From positions 1 through 63,187 of the forward strand of contig NZ_JBDPZC010000018.1 of the NCBI RefSeq assembly GCF_039872765.1: a DNA stretch of 63,187 nt. The letters are read 5' to 3'. This DNA comes from Roseateles_B flavus. GTDB lineage: Bacteria > Pseudomonadota > Gammaproteobacteria > Burkholderiales > Burkholderiaceae_C. Under the pieces are notes generated by a model. That model was not told where the DNA came from. It was given only the letters and a program-made list of their open reading frames with translations, and made no database searches. A program made the position numbers and the translations under genes. Positions 45,375 through 53,935 of this stretch are shown here, piece by piece (the first letter of the stretch is position 1; every line of letters begins with the position of its first letter).

Positions 45375-45797
45375 TTGTCCCGGAGCAGTAAAGAGCGCGC
45401 GGTGAGCCGCGCGGCAGAGTTTTTTGTGATGAGCCAGCTGATGCGCCTGGGCCACCAGGTGGTGCCAACGCTGGGGGGCTTCGGCGGTGTCGAGCTGCTG
45501 GTCAAGACGCCCGCGGGGCGGCAGCTCGAGGTGGTGGTGCGCGGCGTGCCGGACAACGGCCGCTGGCTGGTCAACGAGGAGCCGGAAGGCGAGATGGACC
45601 AGCGCTTCTACGTGCTGCTCAACTACAAGCGCTTCGAGGAGGCGCGGGCCTACCCCATGGTCTTCGTGATGCCGGCCAGCCGGGCCGAGGGCATGAAGTC
45701 CGAGCGCGGCCGCGGCAAGGCCATCGTCTTTGGCAACAAGAAGCAGTGCCCCCCGGACCTGGACCGCTGGGCGGAGGCTTGGGCTGTCATACAGTAG
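45375..45797 (+). CDS. Small hypothetical protein, possible restriction-endonuclease-like fold
   Basis: 140 residues from TTG 45375, preceded by AGCAGGAG at 45361-45368; GTG 45402 is the alternative. The pattern AEFFVMSQLMRLGHQVVPTLGGFGGVELLVKTPAGRQLEVVVRG echoes the helix, (D/E)LLV and E-x-x-x-(K/R) core of PD-(D/E)XK-type folds. Here Asp is replaced by Glu and Lys by Arg. RFYVLLNYKRFEEARAYPMVFVMP continues the sheet. Function unknown; activity is doubtful given the substitutions. The next gene starts 4 nt after its stop. Confidence 0.6.
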   Translation: MSRSSKERAVSRAAEFFVMSQLMRLGHQVVPTLGGFGGVELLVKTPAGRQLEVVVRGVPDNGRWLVNEEPEGEMDQRFYVLLNYKRFEEARAYPMVFVMPASRAEGMKSERGRGKAIVFGNKKQCPPDLDRWAEAWAVIQ

Positions 45798-45801
45798 GGG
45801 C

Positions 45802-46368
45802 ATGACCCCATCCCTTCGCCCCATGATCTCGCGGCCCTTGCTGGCCTCCCTGGTGCTGCTCCTGGGCCTGTCGGCCTGCGCGGTGCAGACCGTCCACACG
45901 CCGGGCCAGAAGGCCGACACGGGCGACCGCCTGGCCGAGGCCGCCACCTCACCGCTCAATGACTTGAACCTGGTGCGCGCCAAGATCCCCGAGGTGCTGC
46001 TGTCGGCCCGGCAGGCGCCCTATGCGCGACCGGCGGACTGCTCCGCACTGACGGTGCAGCTGCAGGGCCTCAACGCCGTGCTGGGTCAGGATCTGGACAG
46101 CCCGCGTGCGCCCGGCGAGGAAGACTGGTTCGGCAAGGCCGGGGATGCCTTCGGCGACGCCGCCGTCAGCGGCCTGCGCAGCGCCACCGAGGGCCTGCTG
46201 CCCTTCCGCGGCTGGATCCGCAAGCTCAGCGGCGCCGAGCGCTACAACCGCGAGGTCACGGCCGCCATCGCTGCCGGCCTGGCCCGCCGCGCCTATCTGC
46301 GCGGCCTGGGGCAGGGCATGCGCTGCGAGCCGGTGGCCGTGCAGGCCGCCAACGCTGCCAGCCGCTGA
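45802..46368 (+). CDS. Predicted lipoprotein, unknown function
   Basis: 188 residues from ATG 45802. The lipobox is L23-S-A-C26 after a Leu-rich helix. The mature part is helical, with TSPLNDLNLVRAKIPEVLLSARQAPYARPADCSALTVQLQGLNAVLG. This resembles small envelope lipoproteins seen in betaproteobacteria, with no known role. A Gly/Ala segment around WFGKAGDAFGDAAVSGL may insert in the membrane. It is probably cotranscribed with the gene before it. Confidence 0.7.
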   Translation: MTPSLRPMISRPLLASLVLLLGLSACAVQTVHTPGQKADTGDRLAEAATSPLNDLNLVRAKIPEVLLSARQAPYARPADCSALTVQLQGLNAVLGQDLDSPRAPGEEDWFGKAGDAFGDAAVSGLRSATEGLLPFRGWIRKLSGAERYNREVTAAIAAGLARRAYLRGLGQGMRCEPVAVQAANAASR

Positions 46369-46392
46369 CAGGTCGGCCGACGCCCGAGCCGC

Positions 46393-47739
46393 TCAGCCGG
46401 GCGCACGGCCAGCCGGTCTTGACGCCCACAGGAGCAGGGCGAGACCCAGGCCCGCCGAGCACAGCGAGGCCAGGAAGATGCCCATCTTCGCGCTGTCCAG
46501 GACCTGGCCGTTCAGCCCGAGGTCTGCAATCAGCAAGGCCATCGTGAAGCCGATGCCCGCAAGAAAGCCGCCACCCACCAGCATCCGCCAGCCCAACTCG
46601 GGCGCGCGGCTCGCCAGGCCGGCGCGCAGCGCCAGCCAGCTGAACAGCACGATGCCTGCCGGCTTGCCCACCACAAAGCCCAGGAACACCGCCACGGCAA
46701 CCGGCTGGCGCGCGTGTTCCCAGGACAGCTGCAAACCGGCATTGGCGAGGGCGAAGAGCGGCATCACGCAAAAGCTCACCCAGGGATGCAGTGCCATCTG
46801 CAGCCGCTCGACCGGCGACAGCGATTCGCGGGCGGCCAGCTCAGCGATCAGCAGGGTCTTCCGGTCGCGGGTATTGCCGCTGCCTGCGCGCCCGGCGGGG
46901 TGTGCGACAACCTGACGCAGGATGCCGTACAGCCGGGTATCGCTGACCCAGCGCCGTGCGGGCGTCATCAGGCCCAGGATCACGCCGGCGATCGTCGCGT
47001 GCAGTCCGGACGCATCGATGGCCAGCCAGAGAGCGCACCCGCTCAGCACATAGGGCGAGAACTGACGGATGCCTACGCGCGCCATGAAGCGCATCAGCAC
47101 CACGCTCAGGGCCGCGAGTGTCAGCATGTGCCAGTCAATCCCGCTGCTGTAGCCGATGGCCACGACCAGGATGGCCCCGACGTCATCCACGATGGCAAGC
47201 ATCAGCATGAAGACGCGCAGGCTCTGCGGCACGCGGCGCCCCAGCAGGGCGAGGCAGGCGATCACGAAGGCGGTGTCTGTCGCCATGGCGATGCCCCAGC
47301 CACGCTGTGTCGGCGTTCCCCATTGCAGGGCCAGGAAGAGGGCTGCCGGCCCGGCCATGCCGCCCAGGGCCGCAGCCATGGGCAGCGCCGCCATGCGCGG
47401 CTTGCGCATCTCTCCCAGGACCAGCTCACGCTTGAGTTCCAGCGCCACCAGGAAGAAGAACAGCGTCATCAGCCCGTCGTTGATCCAGGCCTTCAGCGAG
47501 CGCCCGGCTTCAAGATCCCCGAAGCGCAAGCCGAGCCACGTGTCCCAGAAGGCGGACAGCGCCTGCCCGAAGTCCGAGTTCGACAGCAGGACGGCTGCCA
47601 CCGCGCACAGCAGCAGCACCACGCCCCCGGCAGCCTCGATGCGAAGGAACCGCGCGAAGCTCGGCCGGACGTGGTCGATCAACTCCTTGGGCAGCCCGAC
47701 GGTGGCCGCGTGCGGCCCGGGGCGGTCCTGCTCGATCAC
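46393..47739 (-). CDS. nhaA: Na+/H+ antiporter NhaA
   Basis: 448 residues, about 12 membrane helices. Sites for ion exchange are D185-D186 in AIVDDVGAILVVA and D155 in ATDTAF, aligning with the essential aspartates of Escherichia coli NhaA. WINDGLMTLFFFLVALELKRELVLGE is family-typical. It exports sodium in exchange for protons at alkaline pH. The start is GTG 47739, with no clear ribosome site. It is convergent with the lipoprotein gene. Confidence 0.95.
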   Translation of the reverse strand: MIEQDRPGPHAATVGLPKELIDHVRPSFARFLRIEAAGGVVLLLCAVAAVLLSNSDFGQALSAFWDTWLGLRFGDLEAGRSLKAWINDGLMTLFFFLVALELKRELVLGEMRKPRMAALPMAAALGGMAGPAALFLALQWGTPTQRGWGIAMATDTAFVIACLALLGRRVPQSLRVFMLMLAIVDDVGAILVVAIGYSSGIDWHMLTLAALSVVLMRFMARVGIRQFSPYVLSGCALWLAIDASGLHATIAGVILGLMTPARRWVSDTRLYGILRQVVAHPAGRAGSGNTRDRKTLLIAELAARESLSPVERLQMALHPWVSFCVMPLFALANAGLQLSWEHARQPVAVAVFLGFVVGKPAGIVLFSWLALRAGLASRAPELGWRMLVGGGFLAGIGFTMALLIADLGLNGQVLDSAKMGIFLASLCSAGLGLALLLWASRPAGRAPG

Positions 47740-47830
47740 GGGGCCGCGGCCGGGTCGAGGGCGCGCCGCCGCTGGAACTTAGCCCGGCGGCGGCCAGGCG
47801 GACCTTGAGCGGCCGCCGACAGGCCCGAAT

Positions 47831-48055
47831 TCACTCCGCCTTCATCTGCAGCGTGAGCTGCTGCAGGATGTTGCTGCCGACCGTGGTGAGGCGCAGGTGG
47901 CCGCCATCCCATCGGAGCCAGTTCAGCGCGACATAGTCGTCGATGTAGCCGCTGGGGATGTCAGCGGCGCGCCGCCGGTCCAGGGACGCCATGCTGCTGG
48001 CGAGGGCGCTCCTGAGTAGGCTCAGACGAGATCGGGTACCGGATAGGGTGAGCAT
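47831..48055 (-). CDS. Small hypothetical protein
   Basis: 74 residues from ATG 48055, behind AAGGAG with good spacing. The C-terminus (SGYIDDYVALNWLRWDGGHLRLTTVGSNILQQLTLQM) looks folded, like a small winged-helix fragment. The N-terminus is Ser/Arg-rich. It is upstream of nhaA on the same strand with a 91-nt gap. Family not recognised. Confidence 0.5.
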   Translation of the reverse strand: MLTLSGTRSRLSLLRSALASSMASLDRRRAADIPSGYIDDYVALNWLRWDGGHLRLTTVGSNILQQLTLQMKAE

Positions 48056-48590
48056 GATGGCTCCTTGCAAAGGGTGGACAGACCTGGGTCGTGGCGGTTG
48101 GGGGGCGTCCGGCCTGCCATGGGCCGGCTCGCCTCGGCCGCGGGGGCCGCAGAAAAGGGGTGGAGGGAACGCTGCCTTTCGGCGGCGCGACGTCCAAGCG
48201 CTGGCGCATGACAGGGCGCCGGGGACTTGGGGAAGATCCACTGGGATCGTGCAGTCTGACCACTCGGGCCAGGGGCAAGTGACGTTCCCGCTGGAGGTGC
48301 TCGCCCGCGGCTGGTCGCCTGGCAAGCGGCCTGACCGAGCCTGGCGGATGGGTGCCGAGGGCAGGCCGTCGAGTGCAGGTCCTTGGACTGCGGGCAGGCA
48401 ATTCGCCTATCAGGCCTGAGGACCGTTTTACTCTACTTTGGGCCGGTGCGCCGCTTATTTGTTTTCCCCTGCCCGGTGGCTGCCCGGTGGCTGCCGGATC
48501 GCGCACCGCCGCCAGTTTCCGCCAAGCCCGGCCAAGGCCAGCCTGGGGGCCGCTCCCAGCCGGCCGGGCCCGCATCGCCGCATCGCCGCA
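48056..48590. other. Intergenic region between iron operon end and small ORF
   Basis: These 535 bp have only overlapping low-quality frames on both strands. I see no tRNA or repeat. The region follows the last gene of the SbnA/SbnB operon, but no strong terminator hairpin with a T-tract is evident. Confidence 0.4.
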
Positions 48591-49085
48591 TCACGCGGGC
48601 CACGCCTGCACCGCATGCAGCTCCTGCGCCAACAGCGCCAGGGGAATGCGCGAGCCAGGGAGGGGGGGATCGAAGCGGTGGCGGGTCGTCTTGTAGGGCA
48701 GCACCGCCTGCCGCGCCGCGAGCTGCAGGATGCGGTCGATGTCGAAGGGCTCGGCGGAGCGCCAGCAGCGCACGTCCACGCGCGCATCGCCGTAGTCCAG
48801 CGGGATGCAGGGCAGGCGCCGCAGCCCCAGCAGCCGGGCCGCGCGCAGGCGGTGGTTGCCGTCCATCACCAGCCCGGTGCGGTGCTCGACCGGGATGGGC
48901 ACCAGCCAGTGGCCACTGGCGACGATGCTGTCGGTCAGCTCCCGCACGCGCTGCGGGTCCACCGCCTCCGAGGCCCTGAAGAAGTCGATGGCCTCCAGGG
49001 CGACGGTGTAGCCGGGCGCCCCCACGCCGGGCGATGCCGGCGAGCTGCAGTCCAGGCGCAGCCCCCGGGTGTCAGCAGTCCTCAT
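48591..49085 (-). CDS. SerK/SbnI-like ParB-fold protein, candidate free-serine kinase
   Basis: 164 residues. ATG 49085 overlaps the exporter stop (ATGA). The ParB/Srx-type core has EAIDFFRASEAVDPQRVRELTDSIVASGHWLVPIPVEHRTGLVMDGNHRLRAARLLG. The D75-G-N-H-R79 motif and an upstream acidic residue (E40) resemble the serine kinases SerK and SbnI. SbnI makes O-phospho-L-serine for staphyloferrin B. That compound is the substrate of SbnA, encoded two genes upstream, so the context fits. It is much shorter than SbnI (about 250 residues). A DNA-binding ParB role is unlikely without a helix-turn-helix. Confidence 0.65.
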   Translation of the reverse strand: MRTADTRGLRLDCSSPASPGVGAPGYTVALEAIDFFRASEAVDPQRVRELTDSIVASGHWLVPIPVEHRTGLVMDGNHRLRAARLLGLRRLPCIPLDYGDARVDVRCWRSAEPFDIDRILQLAARQAVLPYKTTRHRFDPPLPGSRIPLALLAQELHAVQAWPA

Positions 49086-50470
49086 GCCGGTCCCCCTTGC
49101 ACCAGGGCCGTCGGCGAGCGATGCCGCGCCGCCGCGGTGACCTTGACGAAGCGCAGCAGCAGCAGTCCGGCCGTCGTGGCCAGCCCGCCGGCGAGACCGA
49201 GCCACAGGCCGCTCAGCCCGAGCTGCAGGACCCAGCCCAGCCACCAGGCCAGCGGCAGGCCCACCCCCCAATAGCCGAGCAGCGTGCGAAAGAACGCACT
49301 TGCGGTTTCGCCGACCCCTCGCAGCATGCCGATCGCCAGATTCTGGCTGCAGTCGAAGCACTGCAGCACGGCCGCGATGCCCAGCAAGGCAGCGGCCTGC
49401 GCCGCGACCTCGCCCGAGCTGCCCGGCCGCAGCAGCAGCCCGAGCACCTCCAGGGGCGCCGCCAGGTACAGCAGGCCCACGCCGGCCATCGCGATCCATC
49501 CCAGGCCCAGCGTCGTCAGGCCCAGGCGGCGCGCGCGCGCGCCGTCGCGATGTGCCCAGGCCCGGCTGATGCAGAGGGACACGGCCTGGGACAAGCCGAC
49601 GGCCACCATGAAGACCACATAGACCAGCTGGTTGAGCACCGTGTGCGCCGCCAGCGCCGTGGGGCCGAAGGCGCCGGCCAGCAGGCCCAGCACCGAGAAG
49701 AAGGCCGCCTCGCTGCCATAGCTGGCGGCCACCGGCAGGCCCAGCCTGGCCAGGCGGCGCCAGGCCGGCCAGGGGGAGGTCTCGTTCCTCAGGCTCAGCA
49801 GCGGCGCGACCCCCGGGTCCCGCCGGGCCACCCACAGCAGGGCGCCCAGCGCGAGGGCATTGACCACCGTGCCTGCGATGGCCACGCCGCTGAGGCCCAG
49901 TGCGGGCAGGCCCCCGGCACCCTTCATCAGCGCATAGGCCAGCACGGCGTTCAGGCCGACCGAGGCCAGCGTCACTGCCAGCATCGGCCCCGGCCGCCCC
50001 AGCCCCACGGTGAGCTGGCGCAAGACCTGGAACCAGAGCAGGGGCAGCAGGCCGGGGGCCGCCGCCGTGAGGTACTGCCCGCAGCGCTCGACGACCCGCG
50101 GGTCCTGGCCCAGGCCTCGCAGCAGCGGGGCGCCGAGGACCATGAGCAGCGCCGCCAGCAGCCCGGCCGCCGTGGCCAGTGCCAGGCTCGCGCACAGCAG
50201 CGCCCGGATGCGGGACGCGCCGCCTTGCGCATCGACGCTGGCCTCGGCCACCAGATTGCCGGTCGGCGTGATCAGCCCCACGCCCATGGTGCGCAGCAGA
50301 TTGAACAGGGACAGGGCCAGCCCGCCGGCGGCCAGGTCCACCGTGTCCAGCTGCCCGAGCATCACGATGCTGGTGGTGCCCTGGGCCACCTGGGCGAGTT
50401 GCGTGAGCACCAGGGGCGCCGCCAGCGTGAGCACCTGCGAGGCATCGGCGCGCCAGGCCATGCGCGTCAT
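49082..50470 (-). CDS. MATE-family exporter
   Basis: 462 residues, 12 membrane helices in two homologous halves, beginning LTLAAPLVLTQLAQVAQGTTSIVMLGQLDTVDLAAGGLALS. It has the MATE signature GLGRPGPMLAVTLASVGLNAVLAYALM. The start overlaps the sbnA stop by 4 nt and its stop overlaps the SerK-like start, so it is embedded in the operon. I infer that it exports the pathway product, in the place taken by the MFS exporter SbnD in staphylococci. Confidence 0.88.
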   Translation of the reverse strand: MTRMAWRADASQVLTLAAPLVLTQLAQVAQGTTSIVMLGQLDTVDLAAGGLALSLFNLLRTMGVGLITPTGNLVAEASVDAQGGASRIRALLCASLALATAAGLLAALLMVLGAPLLRGLGQDPRVVERCGQYLTAAAPGLLPLLWFQVLRQLTVGLGRPGPMLAVTLASVGLNAVLAYALMKGAGGLPALGLSGVAIAGTVVNALALGALLWVARRDPGVAPLLSLRNETSPWPAWRRLARLGLPVAASYGSEAAFFSVLGLLAGAFGPTALAAHTVLNQLVYVVFMVAVGLSQAVSLCISRAWAHRDGARARRLGLTTLGLGWIAMAGVGLLYLAAPLEVLGLLLRPGSSGEVAAQAAALLGIAAVLQCFDCSQNLAIGMLRGVGETASAFFRTLLGYWGVGLPLAWWLGWVLQLGLSGLWLGLAGGLATTAGLLLLRFVKVTAAARHRSPTALVQGGPA

Positions 50471-51510
50471 GCCTTCACCCGGCCTGGTGCCAGCTGCTCG
50501 AACATCGCGTCCAGTTCCTCGTCGACGCTGGGGTCGAGCAGCTCGTGGGCGCGCATCCAGTCGTCGTCGAACACGGTGTCCAGGTACTTCTCGCCGCCGT
50601 CGCAGACCAGGACCACGATGGTGCTGTGCGGTGGCGCCGCCTCCGCCCGCCGCAAGGCCTGGTACAGCACGCCGCCCGCCGATCCGCCCACCAGGACGGC
50701 ATGCCTGCGGGCGAGGTAGCGGGCGGTGTTGAAGGCCTGGGCATCGCTGACCTTGAGCCCCTCGTCGAGCAGGCTGAAGTCCACCAGGGAGCCGATCTCC
50801 GCGCCCTCGGGCGTGCCGGTGCCCGACTGGTGATAGGGCGCGCCCGGGCCGCCGAAGGCGATGGAGCCCACCGGCTCGACACCGATCACCCGCAGCGACG
50901 GCAGCAGGGGCTTCAACTCGCGCGCGGTGCCGAACAGCGAGCCACCCGTGCCCACGGCGCCCATCAGGTGGGTCATGCAGGGGCCCAGGGTGTCCATCAG
51001 CTCCCGGGCCACGGCCCGGTAGCCATTGGCATTGGCCGGGTTGTTGTGCTGCTCGGTCCAGTAGGCGCCCTGTTCGGCGGCAATGCGCTGGGCCAGGGCC
51101 TCGCGGTCCGAGGTGGCAAGGCCGTCGCCGGGTGCCTCGTTGACGTACAGCAGCTCGGCGCCGAAGGCCCGCATCGCGCGCAGCTTGTCCTTGCAGGCGT
51201 GGTGATCGACCACCGCGGTGAAGCGGTAGCCCCGCTCGGCGGCCAGCAGGGCCAGGCCCATGCCGGTGTTGCCCGAGGTCGACTCGATGACCCAGCCGCC
51301 GGGCTTCAGCCGGCCCTGGGCCTCGGCCTCGTCCAGCATCTGGCGGGCCATGCGGATCTTGGCCGTGCCCATGGGATTGAACTGTTCGAGCTTGAGCAGC
51401 ACGCGGGTGCCGAAGCGGGTGGTGAGCAGCTCCAGCAGCGGCGTGCCGCCGATGAGGTCCGAGACGCGTTGCGCGACGAGAGGCTGCGTCTGCAGCGGAT
51501 GACGTTCCAT
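50467..51510 (-). CDS. sbnA: SbnA-like PLP synthase (O-phosphoserine + glutamate)
   Basis: 347 residues from ATG 51510. A cysteine-synthase-fold enzyme: PLP lysine K51 (FNPMGTAKIRMA), phosphate and substrate loop ESTSGNTG (76-83), PLP phosphate loop VGTGGSLFGTA. SbnA joins O-phosphoserine and L-glutamate into N-(1-amino-1-carboxy-2-ethyl)-glutamate. Adjacency to sbnB supports this over ordinary cysteine synthesis. The N-terminus lacks a signal, so it is cytoplasmic. It lies 16 nt after the decarboxylase stop. Confidence 0.85.
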   Translation of the reverse strand: MERHPLQTQPLVAQRVSDLIGGTPLLELLTTRFGTRVLLKLEQFNPMGTAKIRMARQMLDEAEAQGRLKPGGWVIESTSGNTGMGLALLAAERGYRFTAVVDHHACKDKLRAMRAFGAELLYVNEAPGDGLATSDREALAQRIAAEQGAYWTEQHNNPANANGYRAVARELMDTLGPCMTHLMGAVGTGGSLFGTARELKPLLPSLRVIGVEPVGSIAFGGPGAPYHQSGTGTPEGAEIGSLVDFSLLDEGLKVSDAQAFNTARYLARRHAVLVGGSAGGVLYQALRRAEAAPPHSTIVVLVCDGGEKYLDTVFDDDWMRAHELLDPSVDEELDAMFEQLAPGRVKA

Positions 51511-51526
51511 GAGGGGATCTCCCTGA

Positions 51527-52927
51527 TCAAAGTGAAAGTGGCAGCGGGGGCGTGACGGGCGGGACTTCATCCAGGCGCCATCGCAGCCCCGAGTTCGCGT
51601 CGACTTCCAGCGAGACCTTGCGCGGCAGCGGCAGCTCGTGGAAGGGGGACTCGTTGGAGTCCATCTGGTAGCCGGCCGTGTTGAGGTAGACCAGCGCGTC
51701 GCCCGGCTTCGGGCGGCTGGGCAGGGGCAGCTTGCGCCAGCTGAGCATGTCGCTGTCCAGGCAGCTGGCCCCGGCCACGGCGGCGGGGTAGGGGCCGGAG
51801 GCGCTGCCGCCCAGCAGCAGCGGGTCGGGCAGGAACTCGCTGTTGAACCATTGCTCCGACAGGCTGAAGCTCATGCCCTCGACGGTGACGAGGCCGTAGC
51901 CCTCGGCCGGCCGGTCCTTCACGCCCTGCACTCGGAACAGCGTGAAGCCCGCCTGGTCCAGCAGTGCGCGGCCCGGCTCCAGCAGCAGGCGCAAGCCTTC
52001 CTCGCGCAGGCGCCGGGCCAGCGTGCGGCCGCCCTCGGCATGGGACAGGATGCGCTCCAGCATCTGCGGGCCCGGGCTGGCGCTGGCATAGGGATAGAAG
52101 CCCTCGAAGGTCTTGCCGGCGTGGTAGTCCTGCGGGGACTGCCGGGCTATGAAGTCCTGCCAGGCGGCCTCCTCGACATAGCGCACGGCGAAGCCGCCGC
52201 CGATGTCCAGGGTGTCGCAGGGCAGCCCCAGGCCGCGGGCCTCGGTGCAGCGCTCGACGAGCCGCTGCGCACAGCGGGCTCGCTCCACGGCGTCATAGCC
52301 CGACAGATGGAAGGAGAAGCCCTGCAGCTGCAGCTGCGCCCGGTGCTCGACGCACAGTGCCAGGGCCTGGGCGAGCTCCGTGTCGTCCATGCCGAAGCGG
52401 CTGCGGGGCTGCGACGGCGGCCGCCAGCGAAGCAGCACGCGGGCCCGGCGCTGCAGGCTCTGTGCGAGGGCCGCGTAGTCCAGAAGTTCCTCTGGGCTGT
52501 CCATCGCGACGAGGCAGTCGTGGTGCAGGCTCAGCGCCAGCAGCGCCGGGTGCTTGGCAGGCCCGGAGATGCCGATGTGCGCGCCGGGGACGCCGGCCGC
52601 CAGCGCCGCGACCAGCTCCGGCACGCTGGCCGCGTCGACGCCCAGACCCAGGCCCGGGCAGCGCTCCACCAGGCAGCGCGCCTTGTTGGCCTTCTTGGCA
52701 AACAGCAGCTGGCCGTCCACGCCGGCTTCGCGCAGGGTCTGCTGGAAGGCGCGCGCATTGGCCTCGAAGACCTGCGGCAGCATGAGGTGCAGGGGCGATC
52801 CCAGGCCATCGAGCAGGCTCCTGAGCAGTGGCGCCTGCTCGGTCGTGAGCCGCTGCACCAGGGCGTGGCGCAGGGCAGGCAGGCTGGGGATGCCTGCCTT
52901 CGGGAGGGGTGGGGTGCTCGGCCGCAT
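51527..52927 (-). CDS. Y4yA/SbnH-like fold-III PLP decarboxylase
   Basis: 466 residues. ATG 52927 overlaps the sbnB stop as TGATG; GTG 52933 is the alternative. An alanine-racemase-fold decarboxylase: PLP lysine in LLFAKKAN (K81 region), GGGFAVRY, EPGRALLDQAGFTLFRV, and the barrel C-terminus with GASCLDSDML. It belongs with diaminopimelate/ornithine decarboxylases and resembles rhizobial Y4yA and SbnH. SbnH removes CO2 from a diaminopropionate-containing intermediate. The substrate here is unknown because no NIS synthetase is nearby. Confidence 0.8.
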   Translation of the reverse strand: MRPSTPPLPKAGIPSLPALRHALVQRLTTEQAPLLRSLLDGLGSPLHLMLPQVFEANARAFQQTLREAGVDGQLLFAKKANKARCLVERCPGLGLGVDAASVPELVAALAAGVPGAHIGISGPAKHPALLALSLHHDCLVAMDSPEELLDYAALAQSLQRRARVLLRWRPPSQPRSRFGMDDTELAQALALCVEHRAQLQLQGFSFHLSGYDAVERARCAQRLVERCTEARGLGLPCDTLDIGGGFAVRYVEEAAWQDFIARQSPQDYHAGKTFEGFYPYASASPGPQMLERILSHAEGGRTLARRLREEGLRLLLEPGRALLDQAGFTLFRVQGVKDRPAEGYGLVTVEGMSFSLSEQWFNSEFLPDPLLLGGSASGPYPAAVAGASCLDSDMLSWRKLPLPSRPKPGDALVYLNTAGYQMDSNESPFHELPLPRKVSLEVDANSGLRWRLDEVPPVTPPLPLSL

Positions 52928-53925
52928 CACCACAGGGCCACCTCCTGGCCCAGGCCCTGCGCGATCGCCTGCTCGGCCAGCACGCGGCCCAGGGCGATGT
53001 CGGTGAGGACCATGCCGCTGTTGTAGGCGAACACGCGATCCGATTCGCTGCGTCTTCCTTTCTGCAGGCTGCTGAGTAGACAGGGTAGTTCAGCGTCCAC
53101 GTCAGGCAGTCGACCGTCCAGGGCCAGGTCTTGCCCCGTCACCTTCATCTGCTCGGCGCTGGTCGCCACGCGGTAGTCGGCGTCATGCAGGGCCTTCTTG
53201 TCGATGCCGTAGCCCACGAGAATGGCCAGGGAGCCGGGCCGCAGCCAGCCGGCCTGCACCGACTCCGGCGAGGAGGGGCCGGCGGCGCCGATGATGATGT
53301 CGGCGTCCTCCGCCGATCGCTGCAGCTTCCCCGAGACCTCCACCTGGCGGTCCGGGTGATGCTGCTGCATGCGCGTCAGCACGGCGTCGATGCCGGCGCC
53401 ATGGTGGCCGTGCACGATCAGGCGCTGCAGCTGGGGCATGGCCTCGACCAGGAAGGGCAGGGCGGTCTGCCCCTGCACGCCGGAGCCGACCACCAGCGCC
53501 GTCCTGGCGTCGCTGCGGGCGCAGGCGCGGGCGATCAGGGCCGTGGCGGCAGGCGTGCGCAGGCTGCCCACGAGGCTGCCGTCCATCAGGGCGATGGGCG
53601 CGCCCTGCCGGTCGTCGTGCAGGAGCAAGGTGGTGTAGTAGCGCTCGTCGGCCTTTTCGCCTTCATGGCCGAACTTGTAGGAGGTCTTGACCGCGACGGT
53701 CTCGCGCTCGCCGTCTCGGCCCAGCATGGCGTAGGCGATGGAGCGGCCATCCTGCGGCTTCACGCTGAGCTTGGGCGGGTTGGCGCTGGCGCCGCTGGCG
53801 AAGGCCCGGTAGGCGCCTTGGACTGCGTCCAGCACGTCCTGCAGGCGGTAGCTCAGTCTCGACAGGTCTTGCCTGGACAGCACGCGCAGGGCGGGGCCTG
53901 TCGCGGCGGCATTTGATGGCTTCAT
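52927..53925 (-). CDS. sbnB: SbnB-like dehydrogenase (ornithine cyclodeaminase family)
   Basis: 332 residues behind AAGGAC. Ornithine-cyclodeaminase/mu-crystallin fold: a substrate lysine region AVKTSYKFG, LMDGSLVGSLRTPAATALIA, Rossmann loop VVGSGVQGQTAL, and DADIIIGAAGPSSPE. With SbnA it oxidatively splits the glutamate adduct to L-2,3-diaminopropionate and 2-oxoglutarate using NAD. It starts 10 nt after the oxygenase stop and ends overlapping the decarboxylase start. Confidence 0.85.
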   Translation of the reverse strand: MKPSNAAATGPALRVLSRQDLSRLSYRLQDVLDAVQGAYRAFASGASANPPKLSVKPQDGRSIAYAMLGRDGERETVAVKTSYKFGHEGEKADERYYTTLLLHDDRQGAPIALMDGSLVGSLRTPAATALIARACARSDARTALVVGSGVQGQTALPFLVEAMPQLQRLIVHGHHGAGIDAVLTRMQQHHPDRQVEVSGKLQRSAEDADIIIGAAGPSSPESVQAGWLRPGSLAILVGYGIDKKALHDADYRVATSAEQMKVTGQDLALDGRLPDVDAELPCLLSSLQKGRRSESDRVFAYNSGMVLTDIALGRVLAEQAIAQGLGQEVALW

Positions 53926-53935
53926 GGGATGTCCT

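Noticed and set aside
48591..49085. Chromosome-partition ParB or DNA-binding role for the ParB-fold protein
   Set aside because: It has no helix-turn-helix, no ParA partner and no parS-like sites, and it is embedded in a metabolic operon with sbnA.
50467..51510. Ordinary cysteine synthase (CysK/CysM)
   Set aside because: The fold is shared, but adjacency and translational coupling within an operon with SbnB and under a Fur site favour SbnA.
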